From: Chrysomallon squamiferum
Lineage: Eukaryota; Mollusca; Gastropoda; Neomphalida; Peltospiridae
DNA: 64,000 nt
NCBI GenBank assembly: GCA_012295275.1
Contig: CM022671.1
Coordinates: forward strand, 27,950,322-28,014,321
Direction of reading: 5' to 3'
Every line of letters starts with the position of its first letter. Position 1 is the first letter of the stretch. Below, one piece after another: positions 1 through 15,000 of this stretch. The notes under the pieces are model-generated. The model made no database searches, was not told the origin of the DNA, and was given only the letters and a program-made list of their open reading frames with translations. The position numbers and the translations under genes were made by a program.

Positions 1-770
1 CTTACATATTATAATCAATCCTTTCTCAATCGCTCTTTTCCAAATGTTTGAAAGACTGTTATGCAGTGTAATCTGCGATACGAGATAACCGCAGTGTTGA
101 ATCTGAAAGTAAAACGACATGTAAGCTTTTGGCAAGATCCTAGCGGCCTTAGGAAGGATCCTTCGTTTGTTACCTCTCTGTTGTCTTTGTTATTTGTGCA
201 CATTCATCTGCATCTACAGTATGAAAGATCGTGGCATTCACTTTTTGTTAGTGCATTGATTTATATTCTTTTCATCGGATTAAAAAAACGTCATCTAATA
301 TTTTATCACAAGCAATTATTCAGGAAAACATTTAATTTGGATTTTATGTAGATTTTATGATTTTAAATCAAACAGATTTTATTAACTATTAATATATATT
401 TTTATTTATTTTATTATTATTACTTTTTTTATTTATTTATTTAATGCAAGCCATTAACATACACTTTTTTCAAAATTATATAGAGTATTAACGTGTAATA
501 GCTTTAATATAATGATGATTTCGATCAAAAGTTTTTTGTTTTTATGAAGAATGTAAAATATTAAACATGCATAACTTTTTTTCATTTTTTTTTTATGAAT
601 TGTTTTCTCTCGTTTGCATAAACACATATAAGATTAATTATGAATGTGTGTTAGTGCGTATGTATTATGTATGTCAGTATGTACGTACGTGTGTGTGCAT
701 GTATATATGTTCGTATATATGTGTGTATGTGTATATATGTAGGTACGTATGCTTGCGTGCGTATATATGT

Positions 771-777
771 ATCTGTA

Positions 778-818
<41 letters not shown>

Positions 819-835
819 GCACGCACACACACACA
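771..835. repeat. Compound (GT)n-(TA)n-(CA)n microsatellite
   Basis: A GT-rich stretch runs into about ten TA units and then into CA units, so the block is largely self-complementary and could form a hairpin. It follows about 100 bp of degenerate GT/TA/ACGT repeats starting near 650. Confidence 0.9.
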
Positions 836-3646
836 CAAACGTATCAGTATTTTATATTTATAAATGATACATAATTATGTTTGACATCTTGGCTGCCTTG
901 TACAGATCAAACTGATTTAACTAAAATATCACATTCACGCCATAACAAATAGCGGAACAATCAGCAGTTAGCTGTGTAATTTTAGACATCTTAAAATCAC
1001 TTGCCTGCATTATTTGAGTTATAAAACAAAAAAAAAAAAGTAAAAAAAAAAGAAAGAAATGTAAACCAAAATAAAATCCCAACAAAATAAATCCCACGAA
1101 ACAAACTCCAGGTATTTGGCTGCACTGTTCATTAAGAATCCGTTTTAGAAACGTTTCAGTTTACTTACAGTTAAGTATTTGGCGCCACAGGTATGGTTTA
1201 CGTAAACAGCCGAAAACTGACGTTGATTTGCACAATGGGTAAATAAACTAAACAGATGCTGTCTAGTTTACTGCTCTTTAATTTAACCCAGTCTGCTTTA
1301 TATTATTAAATTAGTGTCAGTCATGAATAAGATACTTTGCAATCAGATTTAAAAAATAAAAAATAAAAATAAAAATTCATTAGAGACATCAACAGCAAGA
1401 ACAGCAATAAAATTATAATATCAAAATGGAACTCTCATTTTGTGTGTGTGGATGTGCGTGTGTGTGTTTCAATGAAAAAAGATGCATGCTTTTTTCTCCC
1501 TCTTTTTGCTTTTAAAATTGGTACATACTGCACAAAGATCGTCATATTTTATTTAAACAAAAATATATATTTCTTTAAATCTGTAAATGTTGTATTTTCG
1601 GTTAAGTAAATAAATAAAAAAAAAAAAAAAAAAAAAAACTTTCCTCTCCTTCTGAGTTAAAGTAAGAATATATATTTGTACATTTATTGATTTTGTAATT
1701 CATTACACCGAAAATGTCGATGTTTAGCGAAAACTCACGAGAATATCCGAGTTGCAAACGACACGACTGATTGCTCTCGCTGTCTGTTCTGATAATAGTT
1801 TGGCGCTAGTTCTGAAGCGGAGGTGTTTTGCAGACGATTCACGCCTATATTGTTTTTATGAATATAACCTGCTGTGAAAGTAACTTGTAATAAGCTCATT
1901 AGGTTAGCTCTCAGTTCGTTATCATTAAATATTGACTGGTTTTTTGTTTGTATTTTTCTTCTTCTTCGTCTTTTTATTTATTTATTTTTTTTTTTTTAAT
2001 TACCTGTTTCTTTTTGTTTATTTAATCAATTTTTCTTTTTTTTTTTTCCTTCATTGTTTTTCTTCATAATATTACTGTTACAAATTCAATTCTTTTGGCC
2101 AATTAATATACTGACGTGGTTCAGAATACAATAATAAATAAATAATTAAAATAAAATATTTAATATATAAATGATGAAGGGAAATAATTTATGTATGATA
2201 ATTACATCGTAACAACAGAACTCACTGCATCCGCCAGACACAAAATCTTAACTAAATAAATGCAAAATAAAGCTGCATTTGAAAAAGAAAAAAAAAAAAG
2301 AAATAGTTTATTTATTATTAATAACACTGTATTAAAAATAGTTTTATCACGCAACTGCACAAAGAAATGGTTGAAATCATTTCAGTCCAAAAAGGAAAGA
2401 AAGCACATAAAATTAATATCTAAGAAAAAAAAAAAAAAAAAAAAAAGAGCAATACTTGGTGCCTGAATGGTTTTCTTTCTTAAACTCTAGCGCCACTGTA
2501 GTTATAATTAAACAGCCAATTAAAGAATATTTACTGAAGTTAGATAAGAAATATAGTTTAAAAAGTATTTCCTCATGCTTTTGACCGTTGTTAAGGCAAT
2601 AAACTGTTCAACAAATTATTTATTAAAGGTACAGAAAGAGTGAGTTAGGCAGGCAATTGGACGGATTAACCAATCTTCCTCGCAAACTGTCTCTAAACAT
2701 TAATTTATATTCGTAATTGGTATGATGGTGTTAATTGTCAGCTGAATATTTTTTTCAGCAGGCTCAATGTTGTTGGAAAAATTATGAGATCATTTAGCTT
2801 CGCCGATAGTCATTCACTAAAGTTCAAGGCTAGGTAAGTGTATATTATTATGCCAGAAAGTATTTTTTTAAATTATTATTTCCCACTGTGAAAGACGATG
2901 CTGAAATAGCCAATTCGTAATCCAGACTGAAGTTAATGGGGTGAGACTGATTTAACTTCAGTCAGGAATCAGCAGCTGTTTTATGTCAGTTTTTTTAAAT
3001 GTAACTGTTCGGTCGTTATCTTAAAATACAGAAGTGTTGCAAATAAATCTATCAGTAAAGAGCAACTATCACAAAAGAAAAAAGATGCACACATAATTTG
3101 AGCTAGTTTGTTGTAAACGATTTCACAGTGGGTTAGTAAGAAATTGGCTTTCGGAATATTATTAACGAAGGAAGATGACTTTGATTTATTAAGAAGAGAA
3201 ATGTGGCTAATGCATATAACATATCCAATAACAATACTCCTTTCAGTTATTATTATTGTTCAGATAAACATAATATTCTTGAAATAAACCGAAACCCACT
3301 GACCGATGACAAATCTGTTCCACTGTGATAAAGACTGCAACTTGAAAATACCAAAAGGAGACGCGTTTCTATATTAACGAGCGCCTGCAGGTGAAGGGAG
3401 GATACTTAATCTTCAACATTTTCGCTGCACGAGGTGATAGAAATAAGTGCCATTGCGTCATTCCACGCAATGATATACACGTGATAGCTAGCTGCCTGCA
3501 ACAATACGTTTTTTCTTTCGTTTTTTTTTTTTTTTTTTTCGTTTCAATTTTTTTTTTCTTCTTTTTTTGTATGTTTTCTTTTGCAAGCAGAATGAATTTG
3601 TTCAAAACTGGAAAGATAGTATTGTCCATTGTCTGTCAGTTTTATG

Positions 3647-3683
<37 letters not shown>

Positions 3684-3752
3684 TCACTATTCTTTTCTTT
3701 GTATTTATTTATTTATTTATTTTATTATTATTTTTTTTTCTGTTTTATTTCA

Positions 3753-3783
<31 letters not shown>

Positions 3784-6256
3784 CTGCTTTTAAAATATAA
3801 GTGGATTTTCCGTTTCTAATGATGTGTATTTACCTGTGATAAAACTTCGAGAAATACATCGAATATGGAGAAGGCTAAACGATGACGCGCACGCATCATT
3901 TAGCACATGTACATTCAGCTACATTAATAAAATATGTATAGAACATATATCTAAATAGCATGAACGACGATATAGTCTAGTGATATGTAATTAAGTTCTT
4001 TCGATGATAAGAAAAGATAAAAGAACAAAAGCGCAGCAACAATATAAATAAACAGTAAATTTAAAAAGAACCCCCAAAATCTGTTAAATAAGCAGATAAT
4101 TAATTTCTGTATAATAAAATTTCCAGTGGCATATCCTGGTGAATTTCTGTGGTTCATTAGTGAATATCGCAATTAATTATACGCCATTACAACGTAACTT
4201 GGTCGATTTTTGCGGTTCTAACGAAGCTGATTAACGTGGATGAAAAGCATCGCAAAGCGAAATCACTGTTCAGTGAAACAGCATTAATCTGCTCGAATGT
4301 CTCTTAGATGAAAAGAATTTCTTGCCAGCTGGAAATTTACCGATCTAAGACTGAACATTTTTATATGCAGCAATTAAATCAACTCTCCATACTAAACACA
4401 CTCAGAGCCAGAAGAGAGCATCCGAGACTGGAACCTATCGCTATTTTTTGAAAAATGATGTTTTTCATTATTTATTTATTTATTTATTTTTGAATTACAT
4501 TTCATCTTCAAAGTTAAAAATTAAAAATTTAAAAACAGAACCACGATGCATTCACCATTCAGTTTTATTATCTTCAGTGACTGGAACAAGAATCTCTGTG
4601 TTTAACATTTTCCTTTCAACAGAACAATTTTTTGACCTGTTGCCTTTCTACCTTGCAAACAGATCTGTTCAGAGATTGAATTAGACGTAAATAAATTCAT
4701 GGTTTTTAAACATAGACGCGTTATTGTTTCATACTCTCAGTGCAATCACTTGTAACTGTAACGTACAGAGTGCTACATGTATTTTCGTATTTCGTTTATT
4801 TAAGTCATCGAACTCTCGTGTATTATTTAATAAACATCCGTGTATTTCGTTCCAAAAATACACAACAGTAAACATTCAAGAAAACTGTTACGTTCTTCAG
4901 CACGAATATTTCTTGTACACTACTTGATGATTTATACACGTCAGAAAATTCTTTTACTTGTGTGAATTTGGTGTGTTGTGGTATTGTTTCCCGACTGATT
5001 TTGACATGTATTGACACCAGATCTCCAGTTTGTTTGTAACACCATCTGAAGATGGATGTTTGTGTAAATGTCTGTACGTCACTACTGACGATAGCAAGAA
5101 CCCTTTCACCTTAATGTTTTGTAAACACTACATCAACACTTCAGTGCCATTAGCTTATTAGCAGCAGTACATTGGTCGTAAAATACATAACCATACATAA
5201 TGTAACATGCATCTGCAATTTGCTACAACAACAAAAAAAACTGTATATACCCGTTGCTTCATAACTTAGTATCGTCTGTCGTTATAAATTCATGATTAAA
5301 GATAACTACATTTTCCCTACATGTTTATTTATTTATTTAATTATTTATTACTGATAATGAAACTCCTTTTATTTCGAAAGTTAAAATTATCACAATGATA
5401 AAGCATTATTTCCTTTGTGAAATTTTCTATCAGCAAGTGTTTTTTTTTTTGTTTTTTTTTAATTATAATTACATACAAATATTATTGCAACGTCAAGTGT
5501 ATAAGGTACGCTATTTGTATTAAATATTTCTATTTGTTGTAATTTTATTTATTTATTTATTTTTTTTTTTTTTTGAATTTGATGCATTACCTCTGTTTCT
5601 CAAATATCTTTTATTTTTTCTCCTTTTATTTTTTTCCCACGAAATTACATGACAGTAAACACTCAAGTAAATTCTCTTTCTTCTTCATCAGTCCTTATCC
5701 ACTACTTGACGATTTGCGCACCTAACAATTTGAGATGTCTTACTAATCCATTTTACACAGGATCTCAGCAGTTATTTATTTGTTTAGAATATTATTATTT
5801 TTATGACTTTTAACGACGTTTAACTGTCGACAAATTTCAAAATGATATAATTTATTCTATGCTAGATCTTACGTTTCGCATCTAAATTGCTTCGAGCCCT
5901 TCAATCGACACTCGTTATTTTTTCAACATTATCCTGTCATCGCCTCGTATAGCCTACCCAGCGGGCATGCCAGTTACCTAATAACCATTGTTACTGGTTA
6001 AAACTACCATCAAAAATACTTTGACGTTCCACACTCTAAATCTACACAGACTGTAGCAGCGAGACGTCGATCAATGGCAGCCATTGTTGAAAGCAACGGA
6101 AATTAATGTCAAGAGGATGTGATCTGGCCCAGCAAGAAGCACATTAAAAAAATAAAATATAATTGTAACAATGCACATTAAAAAAAATAATAATAATAGT
6201 AAAATAGATATTATAAATGAAAACAAAATAATGAAAATAAATAAAACGAAAAATAG

Positions 6257-6258
<2 letters not shown>

Positions 6259-6314
<56 letters not shown>
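6259..6314. repeat. (TC)n microsatellite followed by (TA)n
   Basis: About 23 uninterrupted TC units are followed directly by five TA units. No gene overlaps it. Confidence 0.95.
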
Positions 6315-6316
<2 letters not shown>

Positions 6317-7290
6317 ATAAATAAATAAATAATATTAAGACACCAGTTTTTGGAAGAAAAACATTTGGAAATTAGTTTCTAATAATTACGCTACCCTAAA
6401 CATTATCTCTCTTCGTAATAAACATAGTTACAACAAACATCTTTTTGCTATTACAACCGTGTTTCTGAATTTACTGACGTTTTAGCAAGCATTTTTTTAA
6501 GCAAGATGGCTCATTGTAAATCATGATCCACATTTTTGTCTTATAATAAATCTTTAACATTTCTAATTGCATCATGAAAGATTACTACAATTATTTTCCT
6601 CTTTATGGTATCTTTGTTTGCCGCCTGGTTGCTCTAAGCTGTAAAAAAGAGAAGTAATAAACATTAAAGTGATGGCAGGAATCCTTCATGTTTGATCTTA
6701 TCCTTAGGGCTTGACAAGAGCCTCTTATGAAATGCAGGAAAAAATAAACTAACTTCCTTGAAATGACGTATCAATACTATTTACAACTGAATGAATAGAA
6801 ATCGTATAAACAAAGGTTACTCTTTTTAATACATATAACATACCTGGAGGCAGTATACTAAACACAAAAACAAAAATTCAAAAGAATACCAATAAATGCC
6901 ACCAAAGAAACAAAGCAGATGAGTCTATATCTTGTTACAAAATAATCAAAGAAAAACAACCAAAAAAAAAATTAAGCATTACTGAACAAAAATTGCTGGG
7001 TTCGGAATAAACACTGAAATTTACAGATCTGTCCTTAAATACGTTACAAAGACACGGCAGGAAAAGTTGGAGATATTTATTTGCCAACTTCAAAGATCCA
7101 GTCTTACTCACTTAATCTTTATCTTGATCTCAAGCAGGATGCGATGTATAGATGTAGTTATTAAAAGCAAATCAAAGACAAGTTATTCAGTTAACTTAAG
7201 ATTGGTTATTAACCTTCCTCACTCTTTTGATATCAAGTTCTTACTACGAGACCTTGTATAAACCACTTAATACTACACAAAGCATATACG

Positions 7291-9341
7291 TTTTGTGGTT
7301 TATTAACAGTTTTTTTAACATTTATTTTTGCAATTCTCACACTGAAATTTGCTGAAGTGTGAAAATTATTTGACCTACTCTACAATTACATTCACCCTCT
7401 GATATAAATAATTTATAAATCTGCACCCCAGTATAATATTATATTAATTTTATTCATTGGTGCTGTATATAAACAAAAAATGCTAAATATAATGAAGGTC
7501 CTGAATATTGTTGTGATCTTTTAGCAATACAATTAAGTCCAGAAAAGCATGGACTCTGTAATTTGTTCTTACTTATCCTGCTTTTATTTTTTCCTGTGTC
7601 AGAACTTAGTTTCTTTCACACTCTTTATTTCATTAAACATCTCAAAATCAGCTCTTTGGTCTATTAACCTTAGTTAATTTAGAAACATTACCTGGCATAA
7701 TTATAGCCCTTGTTCACTAGGTTTGAATGCTTTTAACCTCATTTTAGGGATGAAAAAAAAAAAAGAGAAAGAAGAATAAACTGTTTGATGAAAACAGATA
7801 AATTATGTGCATTGCCACATGTAACAGAAATTCTTGTTTCTATAATGTGATAGAAAAATTTGAAAACAAATCCACTACTCAAAAAAAAAAAAAAAAAAAA
7901 AAAAAATAAAAGAAAAATAAAAGAAAGAAAGAAAAAAGAAAAACCAAACAGAAATAATAACTTTTTTTGATTTTTATTTTCATTTTATTTACATATTACA
8001 TTAATATACATGAATGATGACAACTGATGTGTTATTAAAAATGACACAAAGTTTTTATGACTGCACCAATCTTTATACAAAAAGAACATCATTTTCTCAT
8101 GCAGTTATTCTGGATTTTGATGTCCAAATATTATCGGGTACCAAGTCTGGAGGGAACAAATGTAAGAAGTTAAACATTTTTTTGTTTTCTTTGTTTTGGT
8201 TACCCACCACACTAAAACAACTAATACATGGATTAAATGAACATTTCAGTGAAAGATTGTGAAAAGAATGTAACAATATTAGGATTTACAAATAAAGAAA
8301 TTGTCACTATCTGTGTGTTTTGGATGCTGTTCAAAATATAAATAATTAATTAAATAAGAAACCCCAACTACAAAATAGATTTTGAAACATCTAAAAACAA
8401 GTCAGAAGTTTTGTATAATAAATTAAAAGACACTTTGATCTTATTTAATTGCAAATAAAATAAACTTGTTAATAGTTAATGCATTTGATGCAATTATAGG
8501 AATATTTTTGACAAACAAGTAATTTGAACATTGTTCAAAGAACTTGAACCCTGAAGATTTTCTGTACCATCCCTTTGTTTAGCTCACACCAGTTATGCCA
8601 GTTCCCTCCATCCCTTTCACAAAAATATATATATATATATACACTCTCACACACACATGTACATATAAACCTGGAGTGTAATTATCAGTTTTCAATACAC
8701 ATGCTGGAAATAACAGATGAAATTACTCTTCCTTTTAAGAAAAAAAAAAAAAAAAAAACTAATTTCACATCCATAACATAGCTGTTCTTTAGAACGAATC
8801 ATAAACATGTTTAAATCTGTAACTTGCATCTGGCTGACTAAGCAACCAAACAAACAATTAAATGGTGGCAGTCCACAAAAAATATATTCTTCATTCCTGG
8901 CACAAAATGGTTTTCTGAGTATGCTATTCCACAGAAGTGTTTTGAAGGTATGCCATAATTGTTATAATAATTTTTTTCCCCTAAAGCAATAAATAGCAGC
9001 TGGTATGCAAGAAAATAAATGTTTCTTCTGTACATAACAAGTTTGCCAAAATTTACCCCTAAAAAATATGCAGGATACCTGTTATTTCCTTATATATTAT
9101 TGTTATTAAATAATAATTTTCTTTAAATTTAGTCTAAATGTGGAACGCTTTCTTTATGTGACTGCAAACTTAAATCTTATAAAAACAGATTGAAAATCTA
9201 TCATCTTTTATAAAGTATTCATTAATAACAATTGTCTAAGTATAATAATATTAAAACTGGTTTGAAACAGTCAGGAGGTTAATTGTATGTGTATGAATGA
9301 GTGTTTATTGCATGAGCTGTCATCTGTTATCAATATGACAA
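7291..9341 (-). other. MED15: Candidate MED15 3' UTR and polyadenylation signals
   Basis: Downstream of the MED15 stop, an AATAAA on the minus strand lies at 9,304-9,309, which would give a very short 3' UTR. Another AATAAA on the minus strand lies at 7,299-7,304, exactly where the DNA changes from CpG-depleted to CpG-normal. The stretch between contains no coding evidence, only AT-rich sequence and homopolymers (A-runs near 7,880 and 8,740). If CpG depletion marks the transcribed, methylated gene body, the distal signal is the likelier main end. Both ends are inference. Confidence 0.4.
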
Positions 9342-9850
9342 TTATAGATTTGGGGAACAGGCTTTTCTCACAGACATCTCCTGCAAAAAAACAAGAACAA
9401 AACTATTTATTATCAGCTAAATACATTTATTTATTAAGTAAGCTAAAGAAATAAACTAACAGTATATGATTTTAAAAAGAACACTTAGATTATGTCAGAG
9501 TCAGATGAACCTTAAAGTAACAAATTTCTTTAATAAAAATAAATAAATAAATAAATAAAAATTAAAAAACAACAACCCAATAACATAGTAGTCATAATAA
9601 TGCTAATTATGGTTATTATTGTTGCAGTGCTGTTGATATTGTTGATGATGATGGTGGTGAATTCTTTAGTCATAAAATCATTTGATTCAGTCGACAGGAT
9701 GCATAACAAAATCTCTTAAATATGTGTTTGTTATCTATAATACATACATACCCATGAATCCAACAGAGCAGTCAGAGAAAATTTATTAGGCATGTGAAGT
9801 ACAGAGGAAGACAGATAAGCCTGGACACTTTGGAAGAATGGACTAGACTC

Positions 9851-9884
<34 letters not shown>

Positions 9885-10792
9885 TTAAAAAAAAAAATGT
9901 TGAACACTACAGACTGACAAAATAATTTAACACCTCTGAGAAATAAAGTCACTTTTATCTCAACAAGCAAACAGTGACTGACAAAATTATAAGGTAATAA
10001 GATTATTAATAATAGGAAGAAAACTTGGAAGAAGTTACACACTTGTTTTGCTGTATTAGAGGTTATAATTCTTCTTTTTCTTTTCTCTCCTTTTTTTTTT
10101 TTCAACAAGCAAACAGTGACTGACAAAATTACAAGGTAATAAGATTATTAATAATAGGAAGAAAACTTGGAAGAAGTTAAACACTTGTTTTTGCTGTATA
10201 AGAGGTTTTTGCTTATTTAAAGTATCATGCTGTCTATATGAAGTCTAGTTGCCTGGTAAGAGATCGTTGATATACTCTTGATTTCAATAACCAGCTGTGA
10301 TGTACAAGAAGAAAAAGTAAATGACATGCAGTTTTTCCACAAGTGATCTCACTGAAAGCACACTGCAGTGTCTATCACAAAATCTTCACAATTTGCCTGC
10401 ATCTGAATTTAATGAGTTTTTTGTTTGTTTGTTCATTCAAATCTTTATCAGTTAGGCAAACAAACTCTGAACATGGGGCAGATGCTTAATGGAATTAAAG
10501 GTGAACATAAAACCAAGGAGTTTATGACTGCTATTAACAGTGATAAATTTCTTTCCTGTTTCTTTATCATTGTAATAAGGAAATTTTACTTTAATTAAAT
10601 GTGGAGTAGTTAAAATAAATGTTAAATGAAACAAGATAAGATATTAAATGTTATTTTGCTGGGGTTTTGGGGTGGGTTTTTTTTAAACTTTTGCCTATTT
10701 CTCCCAAGCAAATAATACTGTTCAATAAATTGGCCATCACAGCTTTTTTTTTTTTTTTTTTAAATTGCCGTAATTATGTAAGCTCTTTCTCC

Positions 10793-10831
<39 letters not shown>

Positions 10832-12021
10832 TATATTTATGGTAATACAGTCATTCTGATTTTTATTTACTTAATTAATGGTAAGATATCAATTTTAGAA
10901 GAAACATCTTCTATGTCTTTTATCACATCATTATGAACAATACAAAATAAAATCAATGTTTATCTTGACACTAATCCTGTGGGAGAATCCTTTAGTGCAA
11001 AACAAGAAACATTTGAACTGATCTTTATCAATGCACTGAAAAAAACTTAAAACATATATAACACATTTTCTCAACCTCTCTCACCAACAAATCAAACAAT
11101 TTTAACAGGAACAATTTTTTTTCAAATGTGATCATCTCTACTTTTCATTTATTATAATTATATATATATATTTTTTTTTTTCACTTTTGTTTTCCATTCC
11201 ATCAGAAAATCTCTGTCTGGTATCGATCAGAAAGAAAAAAGGAAATAACTAACATATTAAATATCATCTTCTGTCTTGAACAAGACAGTAATCACTACCA
11301 CTATAACAACATCATCGTGGTCAGGCCATCTTGAATAATACCATGGTAGATAACTCCCATACCAAGATGTCTGTGGAGATTTACTACTGACATGTGTAGG
11401 GGATATGGTCATGACTGGTGGAGGTCACAGAGTTGATGCACCCCAAATATATCTCTCATGCATAATAAATAACATGTGTATGATATTGTTTACTCACTGA
11501 TAAGAAAGTCAAATATGTTTTGCATTTCTAAGGTAAGCTAAAATTGACCAGGTAGAGTTTGTTTGTACAACAAAAATCATTTTCTTGTAACCTGTACACC
11601 TGGCTTAAATTTAAAAAAAAATATTTTTCTATGTTTAAGATATACAATTACATTTTTTAATGAAAACTGTTATTAGTTTTGTAAAACAGAACATCTGCTC
11701 GAAGAAGTGTTATTTAAATAAATTTTGAAGTGAGAATTTCATGTGTTTATTTTTGGAGAAAAAAAAAAGATAAATAAAAATCTGTGAGCAGGCAAGTATG
11801 ACAGAGAAGAAACCATTACTTTACTAATTTCTTACACATATGTAACATTATTAGTTCATTAAAATATTTATAAAAAGATGTCTTTCAGTTGCATAATTTT
11901 ACCATATTACTTTATAATTCTGGTCTTATTATCTATTTTATAATTACAAAAAAAAAAAAAAACGTATGATTAAAAACACTTTTGCACTTTGTAATTAATT
12001 TAGATAATGAACAAAAAAAAA

Positions 12022-12056
<35 letters not shown>

Positions 12057-15000
12057 ATCCCAGAAATGACCTACTGATGATGGACCAAAAAAAAATAAGC
12101 TGCACAATTTAAACAAGACTTTTTCATAACCAACACCTTTCAGAATGCCTTGAGGTAATGAAGTGTTCTGCAGCATCAATTGTTTAAAAATATCTGCAGT
12201 CTGGTTTTTCGAAGACCACCCTAAAGAACTAGGAAAAGACAAGATCTTATTTACTGAAAGAAAGGTGCCTGTCTGTAGCTGAAAGTCAGCAGCTAATAAT
12301 AAAGTTCTCTCCTGAAAACCAAGTCATTGTTTATTGACAATAGAAAAATGTTGGTCATATATATATATATATATATATAGATATATATTATTAGGTAGGC
12401 AGGTAGGTTAAATAAGTTTAAATACAATCTGCCAACATTAATATGGTATGAAACTATCTAATCTAACTCAGATGTATGTATAAAATAAAAATAAAATAAA
12501 TAAATTTAAAAAACATTGTTGCAGTATACTTTCAAATGGTTTACATGTTACTAGTCTTTATTTTGTTTTGCTTATTTATTATTTATATTTAAAAAAAATT
12601 ATATTGTTATTATTTATTTATTTATTTGTACTTAGTTAATATTATCTATAACCATTTGTGACAGATGTCAATAAAAAGCCAATACTTAAATATAAAACAA
12701 GTGTATAATGAGGATTAAATATGAATGTTTCTTACACTACATTAACCATGAACTGTATAATCACATTATTATTTACTGTCAACTGAGCTGATAGCTTGTT
12801 TCTATCAAATATTAATAAAAAAAAACGTTTTTAATAATAAAAATAATATGAAATATTTAACAACATTCTGCTTTGTTCAGATGCTTTAGAATGGTAACAA
12901 TGTGAGCTTTTGGTTTGTAGGATGGTTTTCATAAAACCATTAAAACAGAAGTAGCTTGATTTTTGTTTTATCTTGGATAACACTTTGGAAATATATTTCA
13001 GAACTGATTAGATGGGGTTGAATATCGAGTTATTTCTGAACCGACTGATTTTGTTAATAATGAAAACAAAATGACAATATGAACACTTTATCATATTTTG
13101 CTGTTGCTAACAGCAAAGTCTGATGCAATAAACAATTCAACATCTGATGTAAAATGTATTCATTTACCTATTCTGCATTAGATGTGGTGATTAGTCTGCG
13201 CTCCAATCACAGTATTATGATAGCAGCACAATTAAAAAAAACAGAGAGACACAGACACACACACATACGTGTATTGAGAAAATGAAAGAATAAGAGATCT
13301 AAAGAGCGATGTAATAAAATACGTATGTAAAAATCTACATTAATGATTTAAAAAATGATTTTAATGACATAAATCATGTCAGTGCAAATCAATAATCTAA
13401 CAGTGTTTTCTGAGAATATCAGTTGTAAACAATTTTTTCTTCATTTAAAGAGGCAGATTTTTTTAAACTTTTTTTTATTTATTAAAAATGGTGCCCACAA
13501 ACAATCTGATAAAATAACAATCAAATTAAATGCATTTATTTATTGTACAAGTGCAAATCATTTGAACTATAATAAAAAAAAAATAGTAAAAAATATAAAT
13601 CATTCATTTGTTACTTACTGAAATGGAGACTAATCTGTAATTTATAATTTATGCCTGTTGTAAATTTAATACAGGTAAAGTTTAAACAATGATTCTGACA
13701 GAATCATTTATCATGTTATTTTATATTACCAATATAAATTATTTATAAGCTGAAAACAAGCCTAATAAATTATCTGTCTTCTTATGATTTTGACAGTTTA
13801 CTCAGTTGTATTGAATTGCATTCCAATTTTTAAATCTGTTTAAAATACATTCATTACTGGTGTCTATTTTTAAAATTTTAAAATTATTATTATTATTAGT
13901 AGTAGTAGTAGTATTAAATATTTCAACAAATAATAAAAAATAAGTAAATCTGGATTCAAAAAGGGAAAGGACTAAATTCAGAAATAATAATAATAATAAA
14001 TTTGAAAAAGACAGTTATAAAAAAAAAAAAGATGAAAAGAAAAATATCCACTAAAAAATAATTAGAAATAAAATTATATTTAAAAAATAATAATAATAAT
14101 AATAATAATAAGAATAATAATAAGAAGAAGAAGAAGAAGAAGAAGAAGGAGAAGAAGAAAATAATAATAATAATAAATAAATTTAAAATAAAAAAAAAAA
14201 AAAAAAAAAAAAAAAATAAAAATTAAATAATAATAATAATAAAATAAGAGAGAAAATGATGAAGAAGCAATGTGGTAAAGACATAAATCTTCCAAATCAC
14301 TTGGCACCATCAAACTGCCAGTGGGCCTGTTTTCCAAATAACTGCAACATGTCCAGAACCTGGCTTCGAAGAACAAACACAGCCCATAGGTGAGATACTG
14401 AAATTGAACACAGCTACTTACAGCTCTAAACAATGTTGCTAAAGAATAGAGGTAAGCTGTTTCGTGCATCCATGTTTTGTTAACATTTTCCTGTGGAACA
14501 TTTGCCGGTGCCCCAGTAACCTATCAGTTTATCTCAGCCTTGGGCTGGGCGAACCAAATATATTCAGACAATATTTGTATTTATTAAATCTAACTTAAAT
14601 ACAGATATGAAAACAGACAGCACAAGTAGAAAAATAGATGGAGATTTCAGAGAAAAAAAATCAAAAGGATGAGTGTTTTCTGTTTTTGATTGAAGTGAGC
14701 CAGCAGTCTTTAATTTCAAAATGAGTATAGATGTAATTGGGAGTCACTAGTTAGAATGGGTAAAAGCCTGAAAAGTGCATGGAAGAGGTTTGATCCTGTA
14801 CCAGACAAAGTTCTACTATGTTAAAATATGCTTTGCAGTTATAATTTCATAATGCATTTTCAGAAATAAATAACAAATACTAAAATATTACTACTGTTAT
14901 TTTAAAAAGTTACTCCTAATTATAGTACTTGATTAGTGATTTGATGGGATCAAGGCAGGTAATTTTATTTAGACAAATTGAACTGATTATTTTGTACACT

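Larger units (their letters stand above)
1..7290. other. Intergenic AT-rich DNA, no gene found
   Basis: I find no exon chain, RNA gene or coding similarity here on either strand. Open frames in this stretch are short or made of low-complexity runs (poly-Phe, Cys/Tyr or Lys tracts). CpG dinucleotides occur at ordinary density (for example around 1,700-1,850, 3,370-3,490 and 5,930-6,080), unlike the nearly CpG-free DNA that begins near 7,290. The CpG-bearing patch at 1,700-1,850 could be regulatory DNA for a gene to the left, but nothing in the sequence proves it. Confidence 0.6.

Noticed and set aside
567-867. Overlapping open frames of 61-98 codons on both strands, rich in Cys/Tyr/Val or His/Thr/Tyr
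   Set aside because: They are translations of GT/TA/CA microsatellite sequence, open in several frames at once, with no domain or splice context.
1690-1850. Possible first exon or promoter in the CpG-bearing patch
   Set aside because: No ATG-led frame with a donor and downstream exon could be built; kept only as intergenic DNA.
3391-3819. 142-codon frame with long Phe and Leu runs
   Set aside because: Poly-T and ATT repeats explain it; no conserved protein features.
14080-14469. 129-codon minus-strand frame
   Set aside because: More than a third is Ile/Leu/Tyr/Phe from TAA/AAG/A repeats. The remaining ~70 residues match nothing I know and lie in MED15 intron 15.
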